This document shows positions 44,187 through 53,293 of a stretch of 64,000 nt of DNA, in pieces. Positions within the stretch are counted from its first letter, which is position 1. Every line of letters starts with the position of its first letter. Source of the DNA: an uncultured Algibacter sp. (GTDB lineage Bacteria > Bacteroidota > Bacteroidia > Flavobacteriales > Flavobacteriaceae). The notes under the pieces are model-generated. The model was not told the DNA's origin and made no database searches. It worked only from the letters and a program-made list of their open reading frames with translations. A program made the position numbers and the translations under genes. The stretch lies in assembly GCA_947502405.1 (NCBI GenBank), contig CANMZT010000010.1, forward strand, positions 83,490-147,489. Direction: 5' to 3'.

Positions 44187-45185
44187 ATGCAAAAAATAAC
44201 TAAAGAAGTGTATCTTAAATGGTACGAAGACATGTTATTCTGGAGAAAGTTTGAAGATAAACTGGCTGCAGTATATATCCAACAAAAGGTAAGAGGATTT
44301 CTTCATTTGTACAATGGTCAAGAAGCTGTATTAGCAGGAGCTTTACATGCTATGGATTTGACTAAAGATAAAATGATAACTGCATACCGTAATCACGTTC
44401 AGCCAATAGGAATGGGAGTTGATCCTAAACGTGTTATGGCCGAATTATTTGGAAAAGTTACTGGAACATCTCATGGTATGGGAGGTTCTATGCACATATT
44501 TTCAAAGGAACACCGTTTTTATGGTGGTCATGGAATTGTTGGAGGTCAAATTCCTTTAGGTGCAGGTATTGCGTTTGGAGACAAATACCATGGCGTTGAT
44601 GGTGTGACTTTGTGTTGTTTTGGAGATGGCGCAGCTAGACAAGGGTCGCTACACGAAACTTTTAATTTGGCAATGCTTTGGAACTTACCAGTGGTTTTTG
44701 TTTGTGAAAACAATGGTTATGCTATGGGAACTTCGGTTGAGCGTACAGCAAATCACGATGATATATGGAAACTAGGTTTAGGGTACGAGATGCCTTCTGG
44801 CCCAGTAGATGGTATGAATCCTGTAAAAGTGGCTGAGGCGTTTGATGAAGCGATTCAGCGTGCTAGAAAAGGTGGCGGGCCAACATTTTTGGAATTAAAA
44901 ACATACCGCTATCGAGGACATTCAATGTCTGATGCACAGCATTACAGAACTAAAGATGAGGTTGAAGAATACAAAAAAATAGATCCTATTACGCAAGTAA
45001 AAGATGTTATTCTTGAAAAGAAATACGCTACCGAGGATGAGATTAAAGAAATCGATAAGCGTGTTAAGGCTAAAGTTTCTGAATGCGAAAAATTTGCTGA
45101 AGAATCACCATTTCCTGAAAAACAACAGCTATACGATGTTGTTTACGAACAAGAAGATTATCCATTTATTCAACACAAATTATAA
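44187..45185 (+). CDS. pdhA: Pyruvate dehydrogenase E1 component, alpha subunit
   Basis: 332 residues. Thiamine diphosphate-binding motif GDGAARQGSLHETFNLAMLW (about residue 150) ending in CENNGYAMGT. The phosphorylation-loop region TYRYRGHSMSDAQHYR and GMGGSMHIF are standard for E1 alpha. It decarboxylates pyruvate together with a beta subunit, feeding the E2 encoded 3 bp downstream. No pdhB is adjacent; the beta subunit must be encoded elsewhere. Confidence 0.94.
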   Translation: MQKITKEVYLKWYEDMLFWRKFEDKLAAVYIQQKVRGFLHLYNGQEAVLAGALHAMDLTKDKMITAYRNHVQPIGMGVDPKRVMAELFGKVTGTSHGMGGSMHIFSKEHRFYGGHGIVGGQIPLGAGIAFGDKYHGVDGVTLCCFGDGAARQGSLHETFNLAMLWNLPVVFVCENNGYAMGTSVERTANHDDIWKLGLGYEMPSGPVDGMNPVKVAEAFDEAIQRARKGGGPTFLELKTYRYRGHSMSDAQHYRTKDEVEEYKKIDPITQVKDVILEKKYATEDEIKEIDKRVKAKVSECEKFAEESPFPEKQQLYDVVYEQEDYPFIQHKL

Positions 45186-45188
45186 GAT

Positions 45189-46832
45189 ATGGCGATAGTT
45201 GTAAATATGCCACGTTTAAGCGACACCATGGAAGAAGGAACAGTCGCTACTTGGTTAAAAAAAGTAGGAGATAAAATTGAAGAAGGAGATATTTTAGCTG
45301 AGATTGAAACAGATAAAGCGACTATGGAGTTTGAATCTTTTAACGAAGGTACTTTGCTTCATATTGGTGTTCAAGAGGGTGAAACTACAAAAGTAGATGA
45401 GCTTTTAGCTATTATTGGAGATGAAGGAGAAGATATTTCGGACTTATTGAATGGTGGAGGAAGTGCTTCTGCTGAGGAGGAAGCTAAAGAGGAAAAAGAA
45501 GACGATACATCAAACGATGGTTCGAGTTCTGATGCTGCTGATGAATCAGCCACTGCATCTGCTGATTTACCTGAAGGTGTCATTGTAGTAACTATGCCAC
45601 GTTTAAGTGATACCATGGAAGAAGGCACAGTAGCTACGTGGTTAAAGAAAGTAGGAGATGCGGTTGAAGAGGGTGATATCCTAGCTGAAATAGAAACTGA
45701 TAAAGCGACGATGGAATTTGAATCATTCCAATCGGGAACTTTGCTAGAAATAGGTTTAAAAGAAGGTGAATCTGCGAAAGTAGATGAGCTTCTTGCTATA
45801 ATTGGGCCTGCTGGAACTGATGTTTCAGGAGTAGCAGCCAACTTTAATGCAGGTTCTGCACCTGCCAAAAAGGAGGAAGCTCCTAAAGCAGAAACCAAGT
45901 CAGATACACCAAAGGCTTCTGCACCTGTTAAAACAGAAAATAAAGCAAAAGCCCCAGCACCAACGCCTGTAACTGAAAATGGAAGAGTTTATGTTTCTCC
46001 TTTGGCTAAAAAATTAGCGGAGGAAAAAGGCATCAACTTAACTAAAGTTCAAGGTTCTGGTGAAAATGGCCGTATTATAAAACGTGATATTGAAAATTAC
46101 GAACCAGCTGCCGGTGCAACTGCGGTTGGCAAATTTGTACCATCTGGTCAAGAAGATTTTGATGAGGTACCAAATTCGCAAATGCGTAAGGCTATTGCTA
46201 AGTCTTTAACAAAGTCTAAATTCTCTGCGCCGCATTATTATTTAGCGGTTGAATTCGACATGGATAATGCGATTGCGTTCAGAACACAGTTCAATTCAAT
46301 TCCAGATACTAAAATATCATTTAACGATATCGTGGTTAAAGCTTGTGCTTTAGCATTAAAACAACATCCACAGGTTAATTCGCAGTGGTTTGATGATAAG
46401 ATGCGTTTGAATAATCATGTGCATATTGGGGTAGCAGTAGCTGTTCCTGACGGATTGGTAGTACCTGTTGTGCGTTTTGCAAACGAGCAAAGTTTACCAC
46501 AAATTGGAGCTGAGGTTAAAGAATTAGCTGGAAAAGCAAGAAATAAAAAATTAACACCAGATGAAATGTCTGGAAGCACCTTTACAGTTTCTAATTTAGG
46601 AATGTTTGGTATCGATTATTTTACATCCATTATCAATCAACCTAACTCAGCCATTTTATCTGTTGGAGCAATTGTTCAAAAACCAGTAGTTAAAAACGGT
46701 GAAATAGCTGTTGGAAATACAATGAAATTAACCTTAGCTTGTGACCACAGAACGGTTGATGGTGCAACTGGAGCACAATTCATGCAAACTTTAAAAGGAT
46801 ATATTGAAAATCCTGTGACGATGTTAGTGTAA
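45189..46832 (+). CDS. pdhC: Dihydrolipoamide acetyltransferase (E2) with two lipoyl domains
   Basis: 547 residues. Two lipoyl domains are almost identical: the lipoylated lysines are K43 and K172, both in EIETDKATMEFESF. Ala/Pro/Lys/Glu-rich linkers separate them from a peripheral-subunit-binding domain (YVSPLAKKLAEEKGINL) and a C-terminal catalytic domain with SNLGMFGIDYFTSIIN and the active-site CDHRTVDGATGA (HxxxDG). It transfers acetyl groups to CoA at the core of the complex. The high identity of the lipoyl repeats suggests recent duplication or gene conversion. A composite terminator follows. Confidence 0.94.
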   Translation: MAIVVNMPRLSDTMEEGTVATWLKKVGDKIEEGDILAEIETDKATMEFESFNEGTLLHIGVQEGETTKVDELLAIIGDEGEDISDLLNGGGSASAEEEAKEEKEDDTSNDGSSSDAADESATASADLPEGVIVVTMPRLSDTMEEGTVATWLKKVGDAVEEGDILAEIETDKATMEFESFQSGTLLEIGLKEGESAKVDELLAIIGPAGTDVSGVAANFNAGSAPAKKEEAPKAETKSDTPKASAPVKTENKAKAPAPTPVTENGRVYVSPLAKKLAEEKGINLTKVQGSGENGRIIKRDIENYEPAAGATAVGKFVPSGQEDFDEVPNSQMRKAIAKSLTKSKFSAPHYYLAVEFDMDNAIAFRTQFNSIPDTKISFNDIVVKACALALKQHPQVNSQWFDDKMRLNNHVHIGVAVAVPDGLVVPVVRFANEQSLPQIGAEVKELAGKARNKKLTPDEMSGSTFTVSNLGMFGIDYFTSIINQPNSAILSVGAIVQKPVVKNGEIAVGNTMKLTLACDHRTVDGATGAQFMQTLKGYIENPVTMLV

Positions 46833-46880
46833 TATACTTAAAAGTTTACTCTCAGCGGAGTTAAAAGGTGTTGTAAATCA

Positions 46881-46926
46881 AACCTGTTTCTCCCGATAGC
46901 TATCGGGATTGAAGCAGGTTTTTTTT
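46881..46926 (+). terminator. Terminator after pdhC, containing the CCCGATAGCTATCGGG palindrome
   Basis: AACCTGTTTC (46881-46890) pairs with GAAGCAGGTT (46911-46920), one wobble, followed by T-run. The loop is itself the perfect palindrome TCCCGATAGCTATCGGGA (46891-46908), nearly the same as the one in repeat copy C. Confidence 0.85.
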
Positions 46927-46953
46927 ATCTTTAAAAATTAATATTTAATATTT

Positions 46954-47985
46954 ATGAAAAGCATATTCAGTTTATTCGTTTTAGTTCTTATTTTAAGTTG
47001 TGGCGGACCAAAAAAAATCATTGAAACCAATCCAGAAACAGTTGAAAAGGATGCAAAAAACACTTCTGACACAAAAGCGGAAATAGATTATAAAAAAACA
47101 ATTGAAATAGTAAATCACATTAATCAAAATGATGTGAAGAATAGTCTAGAATACTTAGCTTCTGACGAATTAGAGGGCAGAAACACAGGGACAGAAGGTA
47201 TAGAAAAAGCTGCTGTTTACATTGAAGCATTTTTTAAGAAGCATAATATTAAACCTTATTTTGAAACTTACAGAGATAGTTTTAATGTCAAAAAAATAAT
47301 TGGCTATAATGTGGTTGGATATCTAGAAGGTAATGATCCTAAGTTGAAAGATGAATTTGTTATTCTTGGTGCTCATTATGATCATATAGGAACAGCAAAA
47401 GAAGTTAATGGTGATGTTATTGCCAATGGTGCTAATGATGATGCCTCAGGGACTGTAGCGGTTATGGAGTGGGCAAAATATTTTTCTAAAGCTAAAAGTA
47501 ATAAGAGAAGTATGTTATTTACATTGTACTCTGCTGAGGAAATGGGATTGAAAGGTTCAGAACATTTAGCTAAACGCCTCAAAAAGGAAAATATAGATTT
47601 GTATACTATGATTAATTTTGAGATGATTGGGGTGCCAAGGGCAGAAAACGAAATTATGGCTTATATGTCTGGATACGAAAAATCTAATTTAGCTAAGCAA
47701 CTAAATGTTTACGGTGGCAATGAAATGATAGGTTTCTTTCCAAAAGCAAAAGAGTTTAATTTATTTATGCGCTCAGATAACTATCCTTTTTATAAAGAAT
47801 TTAAAGTGCCTGCGCATGCGATTTCTACTTTCGATTTTACTAATTTTGATTATTATCATCATGTGGATGACGAGGCAGATAAAATGGACTTCAATCACAT
47901 GACAAGCTTTATTAATAAAATGATTCCTGCACTAGAAGGTATGATTAACGCTTCTTCCAAGGAAATTAAAATGAACAATGAGTAA
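46954..47985 (+). CDS. M28-family metallopeptidase, lipoprotein
   Basis: 343 residues. A lipoprotein signal ends LILSC; mature sequence CGGPKK. The M28 (aminopeptidase Y/S-like) domain has its zinc ligands in LGAHYDHIG, GANDDASGT, YSAEEMGLKG and a late DYYHHVDDEADKM. Expected to release N-terminal amino acids in the periplasm or at the surface. It opens a same-strand run to 52529 and overlaps the SDR gene by 8 bp. Confidence 0.88.
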   Translation: MKSIFSLFVLVLILSCGGPKKIIETNPETVEKDAKNTSDTKAEIDYKKTIEIVNHINQNDVKNSLEYLASDELEGRNTGTEGIEKAAVYIEAFFKKHNIKPYFETYRDSFNVKKIIGYNVVGYLEGNDPKLKDEFVILGAHYDHIGTAKEVNGDVIANGANDDASGTVAVMEWAKYFSKAKSNKRSMLFTLYSAEEMGLKGSEHLAKRLKKENIDLYTMINFEMIGVPRAENEIMAYMSGYEKSNLAKQLNVYGGNEMIGFFPKAKEFNLFMRSDNYPFYKEFKVPAHAISTFDFTNFDYYHHVDDEADKMDFNHMTSFINKMIPALEGMINASSKEIKMNNE

Positions 47986-48661
47986 ACACATCATAATCAC
48001 AGGAACGAGTAGAGGTATTGGTTTTGAATTAGTACAACTATTTGCTAAAGCAGGAAACAAAGTATTAGCACTTTCGCGGAATAACAAACCAATTCAAAAT
48101 TTGAATTTAGAAAACGTGACTTGTTTTTCTTTTGATTTAAATGATAATGAAGCTTATAAAAAGGTTGAAGATTTTATTAATTCTGATTGGCAACATGTTG
48201 ATATTTTGATTAATAATGCAGGGGCACTTTTAAATAAGCCATTTGCTCAAACTTCTATGACTGATTTTGAAAGCGTATACAAAACCAATGTTTATGGTGT
48301 TGCAGAATTGACAAGAGTTGTTTTGCCTTTCATGAAAAGTAATAGTCATGTAGTCACTATAAGTTCAATGGGTGGAGTTCAAGGCAGTATGAAATTCCCT
48401 GGGTTAGCGGCTTACAGTTCTAGTAAAGCGGCAGTAATTACTTTAACAGAGTTGTTGGCTGAGGAATATAAAGAATCTGGTATTTCATTTAATGTATTAG
48501 CTTTAGGTGCCGTACAAACTGAAATGCTAGAAGAAGCGTTTCCTGGTTACAAAGCCCCAACAACTGCCCTAGAAATGGCACAATATATTTTTAATTTTTC
48601 GTTAAATGGAAATAAATATTATAACGGGAAATTACTACAGGTTTCAAATTCTACACCTTAA
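47978..48661 (+). CDS. Short-chain dehydrogenase/reductase
   Basis: 227 residues. Classical SDR features: IIITGTSRGIGFEL (TGxxxGIG cofactor loop), ILINNAGALL (NNAG) and the YSSSKAA catalytic Tyr/Lys motif near residue 150, with a Ser in TISSMGG. Substrate unknown. It overlaps the M28 peptidase gene by 8 bp; the HAD phosphatase gene begins 3 bp after its stop. Confidence 0.87.
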   Translation: MSKHIIITGTSRGIGFELVQLFAKAGNKVLALSRNNKPIQNLNLENVTCFSFDLNDNEAYKKVEDFINSDWQHVDILINNAGALLNKPFAQTSMTDFESVYKTNVYGVAELTRVVLPFMKSNSHVVTISSMGGVQGSMKFPGLAAYSSSKAAVITLTELLAEEYKESGISFNVLALGAVQTEMLEEAFPGYKAPTTALEMAQYIFNFSLNGNKYYNGKLLQVSNSTP

Positions 48662-48664
48662 TTT

Positions 48665-49300
48665 ATGAGTAAATACAAATGCATCATATTTGACTGTGAT
48701 GGTGTTTTAATTGATAGTGAATCTATAGCCATAAAAGTTTTAGTAGATATGGCTAATGATTTGGGTGCAAATATGGACTTTGAGGAGTCACTCATTAATT
48801 TAAAAGGAAAATCCTTGAGTTTGTGCATGGATATCATCTCAGAAAGAATCAAAACCTCACTGCCAATTCACTTTGAACAAGATTATCGAATTAACAGCTT
48901 TGAAGCATTTCGTAAAGATATTCAACCTATAAAAGGGATTAAGGATGTTCTTCAAAACTTAGATGTTCCTTTCTGTGTGGCATCTAGTGGACCAGAAAAT
49001 AAGATTCGTCTTAATTTAGAAATCACAGGATTATTACCATTTTTTGAGGGAAATATTTTTAGTTGCTACGCTATCCAAAAATGGAAACCAGAACCCGATA
49101 TATTTTTATGGGCAGCTAAAACTATGGGTTTTAAACCTAGTGAATGTCTGGTTATAGAAGATAGTGTGTCTGGAGTTATGGCAGCCAAAACTGGCGGTTT
49201 TGATGTGTTTGGGTATACTGAGCATGACTATAATAATGAATTGGAAGCTTTAGCAACCAAAACTTTTGATAAAATGGATAAACTTTTAGAAATGTTATAG
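48665..49300 (+). CDS. HAD-superfamily phosphatase (beta-phosphoglucomutase-like)
   Basis: 211 residues. HAD motif I IFDCDGVLIDSE at residue 8, motif II CVASSGPENK, motif III KWKPEPDIF, and motif IV IEDSVSGVMAAK. A helical cap lies between motifs I and II (subclass IA). Related to 6-phosphogluconate or sugar-phosphate phosphatases and beta-phosphoglucomutase; the substrate cannot be assigned. Probably cotranscribed with the SDR. Confidence 0.85.
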   Translation: MSKYKCIIFDCDGVLIDSESIAIKVLVDMANDLGANMDFEESLINLKGKSLSLCMDIISERIKTSLPIHFEQDYRINSFEAFRKDIQPIKGIKDVLQNLDVPFCVASSGPENKIRLNLEITGLLPFFEGNIFSCYAIQKWKPEPDIFLWAAKTMGFKPSECLVIEDSVSGVMAAKTGGFDVFGYTEHDYNNELEALATKTFDKMDKLLEML

Positions 49301-49361
49301 AGCTTAAAATTTATAATAAAGTGAATTATCTATTCTCAAGAAAACCATTATTTTCGTTGTA

Positions 49362-49970
49362 ATGCAAGCTCAACTTAAAGCGTATATCCCAGAACAAGCC
49401 ATTCCAAAAGTTATTTCACTTTTAGAAGATGATAATCTTATAGTTAAAGTTAAAAAAGAACGTAAAACACGCCATGGTGATTATAAACCACTTTCTAATG
49501 GAAAGCATCAAATCACTGTAAACTCAAATTTAAATAAATATCGTTTTTTAATTACTTTGATTCACGAAATTGCGCATTTTGAAGCGTACAAAATCTACGG
49601 ACGATTTATTAAGCCTCATGGGAAAGAATGGAAGCGAACCTTCCAACATTTAATGTTGCCATTTTTAAATCCAAGTGTATTTCCAAATGCCATATTACCT
49701 TTATTAGCAAATCATTTTATAAACCCAAAGGCATCTAGCGATACAGATGCGCCATTAACCTTAGCCTTAAAGCAGTTCGACGAACCAAATAATAAAACAT
49801 TTATTTTTCAAATACCTTTGGGGCAAACATTTAAGTTGCATAACAATAAAGTTTTTAAAATGGGAAAAAAACGAGTGAAGCGTTATGAGTGTGTAGAAGT
49901 GAAAACAGGAAAGTTATATTTGTTTAACCCAAATGCAGAAGTAGAATTGATAAATTTAAAAAATGAATAA
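49362..49970 (+). CDS. SprT-like zinc metalloprotein
   Basis: 202 residues. The SprT-like motif is ITLIHEIAHFEAYK (HExxH) with a downstream HGKEWKRTFQHLM. The C-terminal part (YECVEVKTGKLYLFN) resembles the zinc-ribbon-like end of SprT proteins but lacks the cysteine pairs. SprT-like proteins are metallopeptidases; whether this one cleaves protein is unproven. It overlaps the guanylyltransferase gene by 8 bp. Confidence 0.83.
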   Translation: MQAQLKAYIPEQAIPKVISLLEDDNLIVKVKKERKTRHGDYKPLSNGKHQITVNSNLNKYRFLITLIHEIAHFEAYKIYGRFIKPHGKEWKRTFQHLMLPFLNPSVFPNAILPLLANHFINPKASSDTDAPLTLALKQFDEPNNKTFIFQIPLGQTFKLHNNKVFKMGKKRVKRYECVEVKTGKLYLFNPNAEVELINLKNE

Positions 49971-51042
49971 AAATTATTACGCTATATTAATGGCAGGAGG
50001 TGTAGGTTCAAGGTTTTGGCCAGTTAGTACACAGGATTTTCCAAAGCAATTTCATGATATGTTAGGAACGGGAGATACTCTCATACAAAAAACATTTCAT
50101 CGTTTAGCAGATTTAATTCCAAAAGAAAATATATTTATTTTAACTAATGAGCGCTATAATGATTTAGTTTTAGAACAATTACCAGAGGTAGAGCAGCGTC
50201 AAGTTGTTTTAGAACCCGCAATGCGTAATACAGCGCCTTGTATATTATATGCATCTTTAAAAATCCAAAAGGAAAACCCTGATGCAGTTATGATAGTGGC
50301 ACCGAGTGACCATTGGATTGAAGATGAAAAAACGTTTTCAAAAAACGTACAGAAAGCTTTCAATTTTTGTTCTGAAAATAATGCTTTAATGACTTTAGGG
50401 ATTCAGCCTACATTTCCCAATACAGGTTATGGCTATATCGAATTTGATAAATCAAATTCTTCAAGCATCAAGTTTGTTAACCAATTTAGAGAGAAGCCAG
50501 ATTACGAAACAGCAAAAGCATTTATTGAACAAGGGAATTTTTTATGGAATGCAGGTATTTTTATGTGGAGCGTAAAAAGTGTAGTTGAAGCATTCCAGAA
50601 TAACCAACCAGCATTGTTTAAGTTGTTTAAAAACGGAATTTCGTTATATAACACTGAGTTTGAAGATGACTTTATAAGAGATAATTATCCCAAGGCAGAA
50701 AATATTTCGGTAGATTATGCTATTATGGAAAAGTCTACTAATGTTTATGTAATTGCTGCAGAATTTGACTGGAATGATTTAGGGACATGGGGTAGTTTAT
50801 ATGATAAATTGGATAAGGATGAATCAAATAATGCTGTTGTAAATGCACGAACGTTAACCGAGGATGCATCAGGTAATATGATACGTACTCAAACCAATAA
50901 AATTGTTGTTGTCGATGGTGTCAAAGATTATATCATTGTAGATAAAGAAGAAGTTTTGCTTATCTTTCCTAAGTCAAAGGAACAAGATATTAAAAAAACA
51001 CTCCAACAAGTTAAAGATAAGTATGGAGAACAATATGGCTAA
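49963..51042 (+). CDS. manC: Mannose-1-phosphate guanylyltransferase
   Basis: 359 residues. Motifs: MAGGVGSRFWPVSTQDFPKQ (nucleotide-binding loop), LEPAMRNTAPC, VAPSDHWI, QFREKPDYETA and FLWNAGIFMW, all typical of the GTP:mannose-1-phosphate guanylyltransferase domain. There is no fused phosphomannose isomerase domain. It makes GDP-mannose, a donor for mannosyl transfer, which fits the mannosyltransferase-like genes at the left end of the window. It overlaps the SprT-like gene by 8 bp and precedes the DUF389 gene by 2 bp. Confidence 0.92.
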   Translation: MNKNYYAILMAGGVGSRFWPVSTQDFPKQFHDMLGTGDTLIQKTFHRLADLIPKENIFILTNERYNDLVLEQLPEVEQRQVVLEPAMRNTAPCILYASLKIQKENPDAVMIVAPSDHWIEDEKTFSKNVQKAFNFCSENNALMTLGIQPTFPNTGYGYIEFDKSNSSSIKFVNQFREKPDYETAKAFIEQGNFLWNAGIFMWSVKSVVEAFQNNQPALFKLFKNGISLYNTEFEDDFIRDNYPKAENISVDYAIMEKSTNVYVIAAEFDWNDLGTWGSLYDKLDKDESNNAVVNARTLTEDASGNMIRTQTNKIVVVDGVKDYIIVDKEEVLLIFPKSKEQDIKKTLQQVKDKYGEQYG

Positions 51043-51044
51043 TT

Positions 51045-52529
51045 ATGAGTGAAGAAAGTAAGTTTAATTTTTCCGATGAGGATGAATCAAAAGCTGAAGC
51101 ATTAAAAAAAGAACAAAACGTTGAGCAATCTAAAGAGGAGGTTAGAAAAGGAGCTCAAGGGCTTTTAGCTAGCACTAGGAAGTTTTTAAGAGAACTTTTA
51201 GATTTTAGAGATGATACCGATAGAGAAGCAACGGTACAAGCCATAAAAGGGGATATTCCTTTTAAAGGAGCAACAGCATGGATTTTAGTATGTTCTATTT
51301 TTGTGGCGTCTGTTGGATTAAATGCCAATTCAACAGCTGTTGTTATTGGTGCCATGTTAATTTCTCCACTTATGGGACCAATTTTAGGAGTTGGTTTATC
51401 CATTGCAATAAATGATATTGATACGCTTAAACGCTCTTTAATAAACCTAGCTACAATGATTGTGTTGAGTTTATTAACTGCTTTTTTATTCTTTAAGTTC
51501 TTTCCATTGAGTGAAGATACAAACGAACTTTTGGGTAGAGTAAAGCCAGATATTAGAGATGTTTTAATTGCCTTTTTTGGTGGTTTAGCTTTAATTATTG
51601 CTAGAACAAAAAAGGGTACAATAGCTTCCGTTATTTTTGGAGTTGCCATTGCTACAGCTTTAATGCCACCACTCTGTACAGCAGGTTATGGTTTGGCTAA
51701 AGGTAACTTTGTTTACTTTGGAGGCGCGATGTATTTATTTACAATCAATACTATTTTTATAGCCTTAGCAACATTTTTGGTTCTTAAACTTTTAAGATTC
51801 CCAATGTTGAAGTATGCCAATTCAAAAAAACGATTATTCATATCAAGAATGGCAACACTTTTAGCCATTGTAGTTATGATTCCGGCAGGTTTTACATTTG
51901 TAGATGTTTATAGAGAGAGCAACTTTAAACGTGATGCTGGATTATTTGTTGATAATGAATTAAATGCATTACCGCATGCAGCATTCATTAAGAATAATGC
52001 AATTTATAAGTATGGGGGAAATGACGATAGTAGAATTGAGTTAAATACTTTTGGTTTGGATGAAATTCCAGAATCTACAATTGCGGTTTTGCAGAGTAGA
52101 ATGGCAGATTATGGTGCATTGGTAAATAGTAAACTAGTTGTTAATCAGAATCGCTCAAAAAATTTAGATAACTTTAAATATATGGAGCAGCTTAGATCAA
52201 GAGACTCTTTAGATTTGCTATCACAAACTCAAAAAATTGCTTATTTGGAAGGTCGTGTTTTACAACTTTCTAAGCTTGAAAAGAATTATATAGCACTTGA
52301 TAAAATTTTAGAAGAAATAAAGATTCAATTTGAAACAGTAGAACAGTTTTCTTATGCGAATGTTATTAATTCAAACTTTTCTAAAATGGATACGCTTTCA
52401 GTCTTTACAGTTAAATGGGTAGATTCTTTAGCGAACGAAGAAATAAGAAAGAAAGATAAAGTAAGACTTGAAAAATGGTTAAAATATAAATTAGATTTAG
52501 ATACTTTAGTAGTTAATCGAGTTAATTAA
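51045..52529 (+). CDS. DUF389 membrane protein (TIGR00341 family)
   Basis: 494 residues. A charged N-terminal segment is followed by six or so membrane spans carrying the DUF389 core: NSTAVVIGAMLISPLMGPIL, SLLTAFLFFKFFPLS and IASVIFGVAIATALMPPLCT. The C-terminal 200 residues are hydrophilic, probably periplasmic or cytoplasmic with coiled-coil character. Function of DUF389 proteins is not established; transport is suspected. Its stop overlaps by 4 bp with the stop of the ABC ATPase on the other strand. Confidence 0.85.
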   Translation: MSEESKFNFSDEDESKAEALKKEQNVEQSKEEVRKGAQGLLASTRKFLRELLDFRDDTDREATVQAIKGDIPFKGATAWILVCSIFVASVGLNANSTAVVIGAMLISPLMGPILGVGLSIAINDIDTLKRSLINLATMIVLSLLTAFLFFKFFPLSEDTNELLGRVKPDIRDVLIAFFGGLALIIARTKKGTIASVIFGVAIATALMPPLCTAGYGLAKGNFVYFGGAMYLFTINTIFIALATFLVLKLLRFPMLKYANSKKRLFISRMATLLAIVVMIPAGFTFVDVYRESNFKRDAGLFVDNELNALPHAAFIKNNAIYKYGGNDDSRIELNTFGLDEIPESTIAVLQSRMADYGALVNSKLVVNQNRSKNLDNFKYMEQLRSRDSLDLLSQTQKIAYLEGRVLQLSKLEKNYIALDKILEEIKIQFETVEQFSYANVINSNFSKMDTLSVFTVKWVDSLANEEIRKKDKVRLEKWLKYKLDLDTLVVNRVN

Positions 52530-53293
52530 TCATGCTCTTCTAGATACATTTTACGTACTTTTTTGAATAAGTTTGAAGAATAAACAAAGTCTGTTACCAC
52601 CTCATTATCTGTTTTAAAAATGGTTTTGTTAGAACCTTCCCAAGCTTTCAATCCATGTCTTAGAAAAACAATTTTTTCTCCAATTTCCATTACAGAGTTC
52701 ATGTCATGAGAGTTGATAACAGTAGTTATTTGGTATTCATCAGTTATTTCTTGAATTAAGTTATCAATAACTATGGCCGTTTTGGGGTCTAAACCAGAAT
52801 TAGGTTCATCACAAAATAAATACTTTGGGTTATTTACAATAGCACGTGCTATGGCAACACGTTTTTGCATGCCTCCAGAAGCTTCACTTGGCATTTTAGA
52901 ATGAGCATCAGGAAGATTTACACGTTTTAAAACAAAATCAACACGATCTTCCATTTCACTTTTACTTTGTTTAGTAAACATCTTAAGCGGAAACATTACA
53001 TTTTCAGCTATCGTCATCGAATCAAAAAGTGCACTACCTTGAAATACCATACCAATCTGTGCTCTTATATTTCGCTTTTCATCTTCAGAAAGTTGAGAAA
53101 ATATTTTCCCATCATACGCTATAGTACCTTCTTCATATTCAAAAAGACCTAATAAGCATTTTAGAAATACCGTTTTACCTGAGCCACTCTGTCCAATGAT
53201 AAGATTAGTTTTTCCTTTTTCAAAAGAGGTACTTATTCCTTTTAAAACTTCTACGTCTCCAAATGATTTATGTAGATTATTAACTTCTATCAT
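52526..53293 (-). CDS. MlaF-type ABC transporter ATP-binding protein
   Basis: Start taken at the ATG at 53293, whose bases overlap the permease stop (TAATG); a farther upstream ATG would add a Cys/Tyr-rich extension encoded inside the permease gene. 255 residues: Walker A GQSGSGKTVFLKC, signature ASGGMQKRVAIARA, Walker B YLFCDEPNSGLDP and switch His in INSHDMNSV. This is the MlaF/Mkl class that powers phospholipid movement with an MlaE permease. An MlaD-type binding protein is not adjacent. Confidence 0.9.
   Translation of the reverse strand: MIEVNNLHKSFGDVEVLKGISTSFEKGKTNLIIGQSGSGKTVFLKCLLGLFEYEEGTIAYDGKIFSQLSEDEKRNIRAQIGMVFQGSALFDSMTIAENVMFPLKMFTKQSKSEMEDRVDFVLKRVNLPDAHSKMPSEASGGMQKRVAIARAIVNNPKYLFCDEPNSGLDPKTAIVIDNLIQEITDEYQITTVINSHDMNSVMEIGEKIVFLRHGLKAWEGSNKTIFKTDNEVVTDFVYSSNLFKKVRKMYLEEHD

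Noticed and set aside
45371..45898. 175-codon open frame on the minus strand inside pdhC
   Set aside because: Antisense to the lipoyl domains; its Ser/Ala/Pro-rich composition is a by-product of the Glu/Ala/Gly codons on the real strand.
51155..51649. 164-codon minus-strand frame inside the DUF389 gene
   Set aside because: Antisense shadow of a membrane protein; no family features and no start context.
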